From contig CAZRRO010000014.1 of NCBI GenBank assembly GCA_964602595.1, forward strand, positions 119,775 through 183,774: a stretch of 64,000 bases of DNA, read 5' to 3'. The notes under the pieces were generated by a model, which saw only the letters and a program-made list of their open reading frames with translations, was not told where the DNA came from and searched no databases. This stretch comes from CAIWAH01 sp964602595 (lineage in GTDB: Bacteria > Verrucomicrobiota > Verrucomicrobiia > Limisphaerales > UBA9464). Each line of letters opens with the position of its first letter. Position 1 is the stretch's first letter. Shown one piece after another: positions 9,855-18,371 of the stretch. The position numbers and the translations under genes were made by a program.

Positions 9855-10598
9855 GTGACGCTGTTTCCCGTCCTCCACGAAGACGCCGACCTGCTCGTGC
9901 TGCACAAGCCGGCCGGATTGGTCTGCCATCCGACCAAGGGCGACGAGTATTCCAGCCTCATCAGCCGGGTGCGGCTTTACCTGCACGCCGACAGTGAACC
10001 CCAGATGGTTCACCGGCTCGACCGCGAGACCAGCGGCGTGATGATTTTTGGCAAGACGGCGGAGGCGGCGCTCGAACTGCGGCGGCTTTGGGAAGGCGGC
10101 TTCGTGGCCAAGGAATACCTCGCGCTCGTCCACGGCCGGGTGGCAACGGAGGAGGGCGTCATCAACGCCCGGATTGGCAAGGACGAGACCAGCCGGGTCG
10201 CGATCAAGGATTGCGTGCGGGCCGACGGGGCAAGCGCCCGCACCCGCTGGTGGCGGGTGAAGTCGTTTCGCCGGGGCGAAGGCGATTTCTCCCTGCTCCG
10301 CGTGCGCCTGGACACCGGCCGGAAACACCAGATTCGCATCCACCTCCAACATCTCGGGCACCCGCTGGTGGGTGATAAGATCTACGGCAGCGACGAATTG
10401 CTTTACCTGGCCTTCGTGGAGCGCCGCTTGACGCCGGAGCAGGACGCCCAGCTGATCCTGCCGTGGCAGGCCCTTCATGCCGGCCGGCTGTGGCTGCCGT
10501 GGCAGGGCCGGGAAGTGGAGTTCAGCTCGCCGCCGGAACCTTGGTTCACTGCGTTTGCTGGGGAAGGCTGGCTCGACTCCGACAAGCTTGGGCCGTGA
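9855..10598 (+). CDS. RluA-family pseudouridine synthase
   Basis: 247 residues from a GTG start; the nearby ATG at 9844 is in another frame and stops at once. The catalytic motif HRLDRETSGVMIF near residues 54-66 contains the essential Asp. The flanking family blocks are present: LLVLHKPAGLVCHPT at the N-terminus, EYLALVHGRV in the middle, and RLDTGRKHQIRIHLQHLGHPLVGDKIYG. There is no S4 domain at the N-terminus, as in the RluA/RluC-like and TruC-like short forms. It converts uridine to pseudouridine in rRNA or tRNA; the target site cannot be assigned. Confidence 0.92.
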   Translation: MTLFPVLHEDADLLVLHKPAGLVCHPTKGDEYSSLISRVRLYLHADSEPQMVHRLDRETSGVMIFGKTAEAALELRRLWEGGFVAKEYLALVHGRVATEEGVINARIGKDETSRVAIKDCVRADGASARTRWWRVKSFRRGEGDFSLLRVRLDTGRKHQIRIHLQHLGHPLVGDKIYGSDELLYLAFVERRLTPEQDAQLILPWQALHAGRLWLPWQGREVEFSSPPEPWFTAFAGEGWLDSDKLGP

Positions 10599-10647
10599 CC
10601 TGATTTCAAGCTCGCCGTTTCGGATCAGCACCAAGCACCGCCAAGAT

Positions 10648-10758
10648 TATGCACCCGGTCGTCTTCTAATCGCAGGCGCAGCATTTGGAGTATCCTTGTT
10701 CACCAGTTGCACGCGAAGCTCCACTTTGCGGGTGACCTTGGATCAAGCCCCACGATAA
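10648..10758 (+). pseudogene. Possible remnant of a small lipoprotein leader
   Basis: In the otherwise empty 10599-10865 interval, one frame reads a convincing lipoprotein leader: LLIAGAAFGVSLFTSC with the lipobox LFTSC, then about 17 residues to a TAA at 10756-10758. There is no usable start in that frame. An ATG at 10651-10653 lies in a different frame and stops after six codons. One indel between these frames would restore a start, so this may be a decayed lipoprotein gene. It precedes an intact small lipoprotein gene. It may also be chance. Confidence 0.25.
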
Positions 10759-10865
10759 TTCTTTTCGGCGCGGCGTTTTTGCGATGCGCAAAGTTTGTAA
10801 TTCGGATGTGGCCACGATGTTCATCAGCGCGACGATCCGGTTTGCGCGCGTAGTCTGGAAATCCT

Positions 10866-11219
10866 ATGTCGCACAGCGTGATGATCGGTAAACGCTTAAG
10901 TTTGGCGCTGCTGTGCACGGTCACCCTCTGCTTTATCGGCTGCGGTAGACCTACCGTGGTCCGCTCAGTCACCTCAGACGACCGGAGATGGGTTGCCGAA
11001 TTGGTGTCAGTCCGCGGTTTCCTTGGAACCTACGACGCTGAGTTGAGGCTGATGTCTGAAGGCAAAAAAGTGAGCCGCCAATTCCTGTTCGGAGGTCGTG
11101 ACGCATTGCAGGACATCGAGCAGGAAATCTTCGGGCTTCGGTTTTATTCCAACCGAGTGGAGCTCACAACCCGTGGGAACTTTGGGCCTAAGACAGTTGA
11201 GCACCTGTTCCCGCGCTAA
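10866..11219 (+). CDS. Small hypothetical lipoprotein
   Basis: 117 residues with a type II signal peptide: MIGKRLSLALLCTVTLCFIGC, lipobox FIGC, so it is predicted to be lipid-anchored. The ATG at 10881 (MIGKR) is an equally good start. The mature part reads like a small beta protein (DDRRWVAELVSVRGFLGTYDAELRL). I recognise no family. It lies alone on the plus strand, with convergent regulatory genes downstream. Confidence 0.65.
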   Translation: MSHSVMIGKRLSLALLCTVTLCFIGCGRPTVVRSVTSDDRRWVAELVSVRGFLGTYDAELRLMSEGKKVSRQFLFGGRDALQDIEQEIFGLRFYSNRVELTTRGNFGPKTVEHLFPR

Positions 11220-11276
11220 AACGCATCCCGCTTCGGGAGAAATGCGAATTGCGAGCAGGACGGCGTCCCGCCGGCC

Positions 11277-12716
11277 TTATTCCCCGCCCTCGCTGTCCTC
11301 ACGGCTGGAAACGCCGTATTCGTGGAGCTTGTTGCGCAGCGTGCGGATGCTGATGCCGAGCTTCTTGGCCGCGTGGGTGCGATTGTTGTCGCTCAGCTTC
11401 AGGGTGCGCAGGATGTGCTGCTTCTCCAGTTCGGCGAGGGAGACGACCTCGGAGCCGCCAGATTCCGCCGGAGCGGCGGCGGCGGGTGAATCAGAGAGGG
11501 TTGCGGGGGAGGACGCGGAAAACGACGGGGCCGGGGCGGCGACGGGGTTGCTGGCCAGGCCCAACTGGTCGGCCTGTAGTTCCTCGCCCTCCGCGCACAG
11601 GATCACCGCGCGTTCGATGACGTTCTGGAGCTCGCGGACGTTACCCGGCCAACTGTGCGATTGGAGCGCGCGGGAGCATGCGTCGGAGATGCCGGCGACG
11701 CGGACGCCATGCTTCCGCGCAAAGCGCTTCATGAACTGCTGGGACAGGAACGGGACGTCGTCGAGGCGTTCGCGCAGCGGCGGAACGAGGATCGGGACGA
11801 CGTTCAGGCGGAAGTAGAGGTCCTGGCGGAACTCCTTCCGGTCCACGCTCTGTTCGAGGTTACGGTTGGTGGTGGCAAGGACGCGGACGTCCACCTTGAT
11901 GGTGCGATTACCACCGACCCGTTCCAGCTCGCGTTCCTGGAGCACGCGCAGAAGTTTGGCCTGCACTTGCGGAGAAATTTCGCTGACCTCGTCGAGAAGG
12001 ATGGTGCCGCCATGGGCGAGCTCGAACCGGCCTTCGCGTTTGTTGAGGGCGCCGGTGAAAGCGCCCTTCTCGTGCCCGAAGAACTCGCTCTCGATGAGGT
12101 TCTCGGGAATGGCGGCGCAGTTGACCTTGATGAACGGCGCCTGGGCCCGCGGGCTTTCGCGGTAGATGGCGCGGGCGACGAGTTCCTTGCCCGTGCCGCT
12201 TTCGCCCTGGATGAGGACCGTGGCCTGGGTGCGGGCCACCTTTCGGATGAGTTGGCGCAATTCCTCCATGACCGCGCTGCGGCCGAGGAGTTCGTAGCCG
12301 GAATCAGGGCCTTCGTCCTGGCTGAGGAAAATGTTCAGCTTCCGGAGCTTGCTAACCTCCTCCGCCTTGTGCAGCGCGACCTCGATCTGGTTCGCCGAGA
12401 AGGGCTTGATGATGTAGTCGAACGCGCCGTCGCGCATGCAGCTGACGGCGGACTCGATGGAACCGTGCCCGGTGATGACGACGACGAGGGGCTTGACGGC
12501 CCGGGGCTGGAGGGTGCGCAGCAGGTCGGTGCCCTCACCGTCGGGCAGACCCACGTCCACGAAGGCGAGATCGAAATTGTCGCGCGCGATGAGCTCCTCG
12601 GCCTCGGCGAGGGTGCCGGCCGTGGCGACGTCGTAGCGGCGCACGCGCAACTGCTGTTCGAGGACTTTCCGAACGAACGGATCGTCTTCCAGGATCATGA
12701 TTTTCTCGATCGGCAT
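11277..12716 (-). CDS. NtrC-family sigma-54-dependent response regulator
   Basis: 479 residues in three parts. The receiver domain (1-120) has Asp11/Asp12, the phosphoacceptor Asp54 (FVDVGLPDG) and Lys104 (IIKPF). The AAA+ domain has Walker A GESGTGKE at 171-178 and the sigma-54 contact loop GAFTGA at 218-223, plus the LDEVSEI Walker B. The C-terminal Fis-type helix-turn-helix is near 430-470 (LKLSDNNRTHAAKKLGIS). Phosphorylation should drive oligomerisation and activation of sigma-54 promoters. No histidine kinase is adjacent. It is the last gene of a six-gene operon that also holds CheX-like, receiver-STAS and FlgN-like genes, so it may act like a flagellar or surface-structure regulator (inference). 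Confidence 0.93.
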   Translation of the reverse strand: MPIEKIMILEDDPFVRKVLEQQLRVRRYDVATAGTLAEAEELIARDNFDLAFVDVGLPDGEGTDLLRTLQPRAVKPLVVVITGHGSIESAVSCMRDGAFDYIIKPFSANQIEVALHKAEEVSKLRKLNIFLSQDEGPDSGYELLGRSAVMEELRQLIRKVARTQATVLIQGESGTGKELVARAIYRESPRAQAPFIKVNCAAIPENLIESEFFGHEKGAFTGALNKREGRFELAHGGTILLDEVSEISPQVQAKLLRVLQERELERVGGNRTIKVDVRVLATTNRNLEQSVDRKEFRQDLYFRLNVVPILVPPLRERLDDVPFLSQQFMKRFARKHGVRVAGISDACSRALQSHSWPGNVRELQNVIERAVILCAEGEELQADQLGLASNPVAAPAPSFSASSPATLSDSPAAAAPAESGGSEVVSLAELEKQHILRTLKLSDNNRTHAAKKLGISIRTLRNKLHEYGVSSREDSEGGE

Positions 12717-12739
12717 CGGACCAAAAATCTCTTTGCGGC

Positions 12740-13207
12740 TCAGGCGCCCGCTTCCGCTTCCACCGCAGTGGCCGCGACGTGGGGCGGGGCCCCGACGCCT
12801 TGGCGGCGATACAGGTCCGCCACAAAGTGGGGGCGCTGTCGGTTGGGCGGAGGCAGATGTCGCGAAGGCACCAAGCCACGGCGAAGGAGACTCTGCTCAT
12901 TCTCCCGGTCCAAGACGATGATTTTCATGATCAGGTCCTGGTTTTGCCGGAGGAGCCCCTCAATGTCGCGGTGCTGGGCGCGCTGGGCGGCGGTGGCGGA
13001 CAGCCATTCCTGGCGCCGTTGCCGGAGGGCTTCGACCGACGTTTCCAGCCGGGTGAGCAGGCCCTTCTTCTCCTGGAGGAAGCCAAACTGAACGCCGTCC
13101 TGGGCCTCGCGCAACGCCAACGCCTCTCGCTCGACCAGTTCAAGGATCAGGCGGCAGAGGGCGAGGTGTTCGGTGAGGTCTTGGCGGATGGCGGTGGGGT
13201 CGGTCAT
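12740..13207 (-). CDS. FlgN-like coiled-coil protein
   Basis: 155 residues, mostly charged alpha-helix: long amphipathic stretches such as RLILELVEREALALREAQDG and a late helix containing LLRQNQDLIMKIIVLDRENE. This layout, with a flexible C-terminal tail containing FVADLYRRQ, resembles FlgN-type type III export chaperones, which hold hook-associated proteins before secretion. The similarity is structural impression rather than a strong motif. Its ATG overlaps the stop of the TPR gene by four bases, so the two are translationally coupled. No flagellar structural genes are in the window. Confidence 0.5.
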   Translation of the reverse strand: MTDPTAIRQDLTEHLALCRLILELVEREALALREAQDGVQFGFLQEKKGLLTRLETSVEALRQRRQEWLSATAAQRAQHRDIEGLLRQNQDLIMKIIVLDRENEQSLLRRGLVPSRHLPPPNRQRPHFVADLYRRQGVGAPPHVAATAVEAEAGA

Positions 13208-14604
13208 TTGGGGACGGCTTCGGCGTCCGCCCCGTCCTTGGGTTTGGGTGTGTGGGCAGCCAGATCCTTCCGGGCCGCCTCAGTTTTGTCGGACCATTCG
13301 AGATGTTGGCGCCGCCAAGCGGCCATCTCGACGATCGTGTTGAGATTCTGGTTGGCGCCTCCCTTGGGCAGCGACTTGCCCGCCTTGGCGACTTCGCCAA
13401 AGGCTTCGATCGCCTTGGCGGGTTGCTGAAGGCGCTCAAAGGCGAGCCCGATCTGATACCAGACCGGCAGCTGCCAGGCGGGCGAGGCGTTCAGGGCGAT
13501 CAGGCGCTGATAGATTTGCAGGGCGCCAAGGTAGTCACCTTCGGAGTAGAGCTGGTTGGCCAGGTCGTTGCCGATGCGGAGTCGCCAGAAGTCCCACTCG
13601 GTCGGGTTCTCCCCGGCCGTGGCCTCCTGCCGCTGCAGCAGGACAAAAACCTGGGTGAAGGCCTCCTCGTTGCGGCCGAGCTTGCGGAAGGCCTTGGCGA
13701 GCTCGTAACGGATCTCGGGCGCCTCCGCGCCTTCCGGCGCTTCCCGGAGGACCGTTTCGGCGTGATTGATCAGCTCGGGCAGCCGGTCCGTGTTGGCAAG
13801 GCACCGCACGAGTTTGGCGCGGATCGCAACGCGGTTGAGGCTGGGTTCGTCGAGCTTGAGCAGCCGGTTGAAATAGTCCGCCGCGTCCGTGAACCGGCCC
13901 TGGGCGAAGTAGGTGTCGGCGATCTCCGTCTTCGCCTGGAGCACCAAGTGCTGATAGTAGTCGAGTTGCTGGGCGTCGATGTTGAGCGACTTGCTCATCA
14001 CGGCGTAAAGCTTCGAGAGGGCGCTCGGATAGGCGCCCATCTGGCGGTAAAGCAAACCCTGCCGCAGGAGGACTTCCGGCACGCTTGGGTCATCCGGATA
14101 CTTGGTGAGAAACTGGGAAAAGACCTGCTGGGCCCGGATCAGGTCGTTTTCGTCCTGGGCCAACAAAGCCAGTTCCAGCATGGCCGAGCGCTTGATCTCG
14201 GTCGGGGTGTCCCCGGTGACGAGTTCCACGAGGTTGGTCTTGGCGAAGGCGCTTTCCTTGCGGGCCCGCTGCTGCCGGGCGATTTCCAGCTGGGTCTCGG
14301 CCTTTTCGATCCGGGACTGGCGGGCGTCCGTGACCGGCGAGGTCAGGAGATTTGGCGTGGTCAGTAGGTCCTGCCGGTCCCGCAGCGCCCGGTCCACCTC
14401 GGCCGGCACGGCGCTGTTGGGCTTTGGCTCGGCATGGGCCGCCTTTTCCGCATCCGGCTCCGCGGACTGGGTGGTGCTGCCCGGGCGGCGGATCGGTTCC
14501 GTCGCCAAGGCCGCGCACGTGAGGCCAAGCAACGCCAGCCGGCTCATTGGGAGCCCGCTTTGGCGAAAACATCCGCCCGACCGTCGCGGCTGCGGTGAGT
14601 TCAT
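13204..14604 (-). CDS. Exported tetratricopeptide-repeat protein
   Basis: 466 residues. The N-terminus contains a signal-like segment (LALLGLTCAALA) after an Arg-containing n-region, so the protein is likely exported. The body is alpha-helical TPR-like repeats: LALLAQDENDLIRAQQVFSQ, YFAQGRFTDAADYFNRLL and LYSEGDYLGALQIYQRLI are clear units. TPR proteins scaffold other proteins. The gene overlaps its upstream neighbour by four bases (14601-14604) and its downstream neighbour by four (13204-13207). No enzymatic motif is visible. Confidence 0.75.
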   Translation of the reverse strand: MNSPQPRRSGGCFRQSGLPMSRLALLGLTCAALATEPIRRPGSTTQSAEPDAEKAAHAEPKPNSAVPAEVDRALRDRQDLLTTPNLLTSPVTDARQSRIEKAETQLEIARQQRARKESAFAKTNLVELVTGDTPTEIKRSAMLELALLAQDENDLIRAQQVFSQFLTKYPDDPSVPEVLLRQGLLYRQMGAYPSALSKLYAVMSKSLNIDAQQLDYYQHLVLQAKTEIADTYFAQGRFTDAADYFNRLLKLDEPSLNRVAIRAKLVRCLANTDRLPELINHAETVLREAPEGAEAPEIRYELAKAFRKLGRNEEAFTQVFVLLQRQEATAGENPTEWDFWRLRIGNDLANQLYSEGDYLGALQIYQRLIALNASPAWQLPVWYQIGLAFERLQQPAKAIEAFGEVAKAGKSLPKGGANQNLNTIVEMAAWRRQHLEWSDKTEAARKDLAAHTPKPKDGADAEAVPK

Positions 14605-15158
14605 TGCTTGGTGTAGGTGGCGCGGCTGCTGCGGCTGGGCGGCGGCGGCGCCGGGGAGAATTGCAACGGGACGACCACCCGGGAGCCATCACCCTGGGGT
14701 TGGCTGAAGAACGGCATCAGCATCCCGGGCGAAACCGGTGCGCCGTGCAGGCCAGGGCCGGCCGGCGGGGTGTCATTGGGATCCAGGCTGACGGGAATCG
14801 AAGTTCCGGGGTCCGGCGGGACGGTGGGTGGGGGCTCGGGTCCGTAAACGGAGCCGGGGTCGGCCGGGGAACCGGGGGCGCCGGCACCGGCGAGCGCCGG
14901 ATTGGCCAACGCCGATCCGGGCAGCGGCAAATAACGGGGAGCGGGGGGCTGGTCCACCTCATCACCGCGGGCGAGCGGCGGCAGGACAAACGCAACCGGA
15001 ACCGGCGCGGCGGCGCCGGGGCCGGGGACCGCTGCGAACCGAAGCGGGCTCGGCCCATACGTCCGCAGGTAAGTGCCGCGGGCCGACGGCGCCGCGGCCG
15101 AAGCCGGGGCGGCGACGGCCACGGTCATACCCGCGATGATGAGCCGGTAGATGTTCAT
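14601..15158 (-). CDS. Proline-rich exported hypothetical protein
   Basis: 185 residues from ATG 15156-15158; the longer open frame upstream is Arg/Ser-rich and lacks a signal sequence, so I start here. MNIYRLIIAGMTVAVAAPASAAA is a clear signal peptide. The mature protein is low-complexity, rich in Pro, Gly and Ala, and probably disordered, ending in a basic Ser/Arg tail. Such proteins often span the periplasm or bind cell wall. No family is recognised. It overlaps the TPR gene by four bases. Confidence 0.65.
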   Translation of the reverse strand: MNIYRLIIAGMTVAVAAPASAAAPSARGTYLRTYGPSPLRFAAVPGPGAAAPVPVAFVLPPLARGDEVDQPPAPRYLPLPGSALANPALAGAGAPGSPADPGSVYGPEPPPTVPPDPGTSIPVSLDPNDTPPAGPGLHGAPVSPGMLMPFFSQPQGDGSRVVVPLQFSPAPPPPSRSSRATYTKQ

Positions 15159-15204
15159 CTGTCCCCATGTCCCGGTTTGTGTGCGGCGGCCGGGTGCCGC
15201 CGGG

Positions 15205-16335
15205 TTAGCCGACCTTGAAGGCCGCGACGGCCTCCTCGAACGACGTGACAAAGTGCCAGTCCTTGGATTCCTCGTAGTTGCGGCACTCCTTGCAGACCGC
15301 ATCGGAGCCGATGACGCGATGCTTGAGCGAAAGGTCCTGGCAGAGCTGCATGGCGCTGAGGCCGAGCTTGATGACGCTGACGTCGGCCGACTTGAGCTGG
15401 CTGAGGTCGAGGACCATGCGGTCGAGGCCGGAATCGACGGCTTCGGCGACCTTGTTGCGCAGGTGCAGGGTTACCTCATTGGCCACATTGTTGGTGAAGT
15501 GCGCCGGAACCTTGAGGACGAGGATGCCGTCGCGCTGCTCGAAATACTTGTAGGATGTGTCGAGGTGCAGCGCGCGCGCGATCTTGGACTTCAATTCCTC
15601 GAAGTCGATCGGCTTCGTGATGACCCCGGAGAAGCCCGCCTGTTGCGCGCGAGTCTGCTCCTCGGCGGCGGTCTTCACGCTGAGCCCGAAGACCGGGACA
15701 TTCTTCGTCTTGGAACTGGCCTTCAGCATTTGGAACAAGGTGAACCCGCCGCTGTCGGGCAGGGACAGGCTGACCAGGATGAGGTCCGGCAACTGCTGGC
15801 TGCAGTAATCCACCGCCTCGCCGGTCTGGGAACGGCCCTGGGTAGTCCACGGGGTGTCCGCGAAGCCAGCCTTGATCTGGTCAATGATGGCCGGCTTGTC
15901 GTCCACCACGAGGATGTTCAGCGGATCGTCGAACCGACGGATTTTTGCCGTCGTTTCGCCCTTCGGCTTCAGGTCGATTACCCGGCCGACCCGCTCGACA
16001 ATGAGCTCTTCCTTGAAGGGCTTGATCAGGTAGTCGCGCACGCCCAGCTTGGCGATTTTGAGCACGTTTTCCCGGCCGGCTTCCGCGGTCAACATGATCA
16101 CGGGAATGTTCCGGAGGTCGGCATGGGTCTTGAGCTTCGAGAGCATTTCCGCGCCGTCCATGATGGGCATGGTCAGGTCGAGGATGATGATGTCGGGCTG
16201 TTCCCGACTGGCGACGGCCAAGCCCTCGACGCCGTTGGCGGCCTCGAACACATCGCAGTCAAACGTCTTGAAGGCCTTCGTCACAATCAGCCGAATGGTC
16301 TTGCTGTCATCGACCGTGAGGATTTTCGGTTTCAT
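15205..16335 (-). CDS. Response regulator with receiver, pseudo-receiver and STAS-like domains
   Basis: 376 residues. The first receiver (1-118) is complete: Asp9, Asp10, phosphoacceptor Asp53 (IILDLTMP), Thr83 and Lys105 (LIKPF). The second (about 140-258) keeps the fold and Asp145/Asp146 (VVDDK) but has Ser189 where the phosphoacceptor Asp should be (LILVSLSLP), so it should not be phosphorylated the usual way. The C-terminal part (about 265-376) resembles a STAS anti-anti-sigma-type domain (GILVLKVPAHF, DRMVLDLSQLKSADVSVIKL) with two Cys in VCKECRNYEE. No DNA-binding domain is present; the output is probably protein-protein interaction. The CheX-like phosphatase gene lies just upstream and may act on this regulator. 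Confidence 0.88.
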   Translation of the reverse strand: MKPKILTVDDSKTIRLIVTKAFKTFDCDVFEAANGVEGLAVASREQPDIIILDLTMPIMDGAEMLSKLKTHADLRNIPVIMLTAEAGRENVLKIAKLGVRDYLIKPFKEELIVERVGRVIDLKPKGETTAKIRRFDDPLNILVVDDKPAIIDQIKAGFADTPWTTQGRSQTGEAVDYCSQQLPDLILVSLSLPDSGGFTLFQMLKASSKTKNVPVFGLSVKTAAEEQTRAQQAGFSGVITKPIDFEELKSKIARALHLDTSYKYFEQRDGILVLKVPAHFTNNVANEVTLHLRNKVAEAVDSGLDRMVLDLSQLKSADVSVIKLGLSAMQLCQDLSLKHRVIGSDAVCKECRNYEESKDWHFVTSFEEAVAAFKVG

Positions 16336-16360
16336 CTTTGAAAAGGGTGTCGGGAAGAAT

Positions 16361-16828
16361 TCAGGAATGTTTCAGCATGACCTCCACGCCGAGGCGGGCC
16401 TGATCGCAGTCGAAAAAGTAAACCCGGCGTTCGGCCGAGCTGACCGGCTCAATGCTGAAGCTGGAGCCGCGGATGATCGAGGGTATCGTCAGCACGCAGG
16501 CAAGGCCGCGGTCCACGAGCCGGGACTTGATGTGGCCCACCACCATGTTGGCGAGCTCACCCATGGCGTCGTTGACCATTTCATCGCCGTCGATGTCGGA
16601 GTTTTCCAGCCCGAGCAGTCGGCAGGTCATCTGGCGGGCAAACGTGTCGCTGGCATAGAGGTAGACCACGCCCGTGGTCTTTCCTATGAAGCCCACCGCA
16701 CTGGCAATGTGCCCTTCGCCATTGGCGAAATTAATGGTGTTGGGCGTCTGTTGAACCCGAAAGCTCATCATCGTGGTCATTACCTCCGTGACGGCTGACC
16801 CTACCAAATGCTCGAGGTCCTCAATCAT
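16361..16828 (-). CDS. CheX/CheC-like phosphatase-domain protein
   Basis: 155 residues from the ATG at 16826-16828 (MIEDLEHLVG); the ATG at 16879 would add 17 unremarkable residues. The segment DEMVNDAMGELANMVVGHI carries the CheX/CheC/FliY active-site pattern E-x2-N, which positions a water to dephosphorylate CheY-type receivers. The rest (IASAVGFIGKTTGVVYL, FFDCDQARLGVEVML) fits the beta-sheet of that fold. It is probably the first gene of the minus-strand operon, and the receiver-STAS protein is its likely partner. Confidence 0.82.
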   Translation of the reverse strand: MIEDLEHLVGSAVTEVMTTMMSFRVQQTPNTINFANGEGHIASAVGFIGKTTGVVYLYASDTFARQMTCRLLGLENSDIDGDEMVNDAMGELANMVVGHIKSRLVDRGLACVLTIPSIIRGSSFSIEPVSSAERRVYFFDCDQARLGVEVMLKHS

Positions 16829-17021
16829 GTTGGGCAGGTCATCGGCAGGAATTGCCGGCCACTTAAATGCCGGCCACAAATGGGTAGCCCACCCGGCGCA
16901 ATCCGTAACTGGGCTGAACCGACTGGGTTCCGCGTGATTGCCCGGCGGCCCGGGGAGGACGACGCAGAATTACGAGATTCCGGGTTAAATTTTCCCGCTG
17001 CCTGCCGATGCGGTGGGTGGC

Positions 17022-17942
17022 ATGTTCGGGACTCCGATCATAAAAACCACCAAACCACCGGTAAATTTGGACCGTGCTGCCATAGAACTCCGAATCGCGA
17101 ATTGCCCTCGGTTACCCTCGCTGGGGAGCATCAATTTCGCCCTGCGGGAACTGTTGTCGGCGGACAATCGGTATACCGGTCAGATCGCCGACGTCATCCG
17201 GCGCGATCCGAGCCTCACGGCCCGGCTGCTCCGGCTCGTCAACTCGGTGTATCACCGGCAGACGACCCCGGTGAACAGCATTGAGGAGGCCGTGTTCTAC
17301 CTCGGCACCCGGCAGATCCGGCAACTCGCGATGATCACGCCGGTCATTGACGACTTCCAGAAGCTGACCGGCCGGACCCAGTTTGTCTGGCGCTCCTTCT
17401 GGCAGCATTGCATCGCCACCGCGCTGCTGACGCGGGAGGTGATCAACGTCGCGGGGGTGCAACCGGAGGATGCCGACTACGTCGCCGGCCTGATCCACGA
17501 TGTCGGCAAGATCATCATGGCTGCGTGTTTCGGTGACCGCTTTGTCGAAATCCACCAACGTGCAGCGCTGGAGCAAAAGAATCTTCGACAGATTGAGCTG
17601 GAGGTATTGGGTATCGACCATTCCGAGCTCGGGGCGCTCTATCTTCAGCACCATTCGTTGCCGGAAGTGATGATTGAAACCGCCCGGTTCCACCACACGC
17701 CGGAATTGGCCCGGAAACATCCCAAAGTCGTGGCGGCCGTGCAGATCGCCAACCTGATCCTCCATCAGGTCAAGGTGGGGGCGAGCGGCAACAACGACCC
17801 CGTGGGCGAGGCCGACTGGCAGGGCGCCTCCGGCTGGTCCATCCTGTTGCCTGGGGCCGATCCCGAAACGTTGGCCGCGGCGTTTGCCCGACTCAAACCC
17901 GAGATCGAACGGATTCCCGCGCAGCTCGAAGGGCTGGTCTGA
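17022..17942 (+). CDS. HDOD-domain signalling protein
   Basis: 306 residues from ATG 17022 (a GTG three codons earlier is possible). The core is an HDOD domain: the early helices RLPSLGSINFALRELLSADN and DVIRRDPSLTARLLRLVNSVY, then FYLGTRQIRQLAMI, and the HD-like DYVAGLIHDVGKIIMAACFG and DHSELGALYLQHHSLPE. HDOD proteins usually lack phosphodiesterase activity and work as scaffolds in signalling or motility control, although this one keeps a HD pair in LIHDVGK. It is divergent from the CheX-like operon, with about 190 bases between them that should hold both promoters. It ends in front of a convergent terminator. Confidence 0.88.
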   Translation: MFGTPIIKTTKPPVNLDRAAIELRIANCPRLPSLGSINFALRELLSADNRYTGQIADVIRRDPSLTARLLRLVNSVYHRQTTPVNSIEEAVFYLGTRQIRQLAMITPVIDDFQKLTGRTQFVWRSFWQHCIATALLTREVINVAGVQPEDADYVAGLIHDVGKIIMAACFGDRFVEIHQRAALEQKNLRQIELEVLGIDHSELGALYLQHHSLPEVMIETARFHHTPELARKHPKVVAAVQIANLILHQVKVGASGNNDPVGEADWQGASGWSILLPGADPETLAAAFARLKPEIERIPAQLEGLV

Positions 17943-17946
17943 ACAC

Positions 17947-17983
17947 CAAAAAAGCCCCGGCGCGGTGATTTGCGCGGCGGGGC
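17947..17983 (-). terminator. Intrinsic terminator of the Dabb gene
   Basis: Read on the minus strand: an 11-base GC-rich stem with one mismatch (arms 17973-17983 and 17954-17964), a loop of about 8 bases, then six T residues. It lies 27 bases after the stop of the minus-strand Dabb gene and also faces the end of the HDOD gene. Confidence 0.75.
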
Positions 17984-18009
17984 CCAGAACTGGCAGTAGT
18001 AACTGCGCC

Positions 18010-18306
18010 TCAGGCGAAGTCGTAAACGGTGACTTTCTTCCACAGCCGGCTGCATTCCGCGACGAACTTCAGGTGCTCGGGATGCACTTGGTAGTCGTCC
18101 TGCGCCTGCTTGTCCGGGAAGACGAGGTTGAGCGCAACTTGATAGCTCTGGTCCACGACCGGCCGGTGGCTGCCCACCATCTTGCCCATGTGGAACTGGA
18201 GCGCGCCCGGGATGGACTTGAGGTATTTCTGCCCGCCCGCGATCAGCTCATCGGCGGCGTTGGGATTGGCGGGATCGGTCCAAAAGATGACGACATGTGA
18301 GAACAT
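18010..18306 (-). CDS. Dabb-family (stress-responsive alpha/beta barrel) protein
   Basis: 98 residues, the usual size of this dimeric ferredoxin-like family. The start MFSHVVIFWTDP, the middle GALQFHMGKMVGSHRPVVD and YQVALNLVFPDKQAQDDYQV, followed by HPEHLKFV, are the standard blocks. Biochemical roles in the family range from cyclases to unknown; nothing here allows a substrate call. The gene stands alone and has its own terminator. Confidence 0.85.
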   Translation of the reverse strand: MFSHVVIFWTDPANPNAADELIAGGQKYLKSIPGALQFHMGKMVGSHRPVVDQSYQVALNLVFPDKQAQDDYQVHPEHLKFVAECSRLWKKVTVYDFA

Positions 18307-18371
18307 TGCGGACGCAGCCTAGGAAACTAGGCGGCGGCGTTGAAGCGGGAAGTGCGTGAGGCCGGAGCGGC

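Noticed and set aside
11655..13091. A 478-codon plus-strand frame opposite the NtrC-type gene
   Set aside because: It is antisense to the conserved AAA+ domain and has no recognisable segment.
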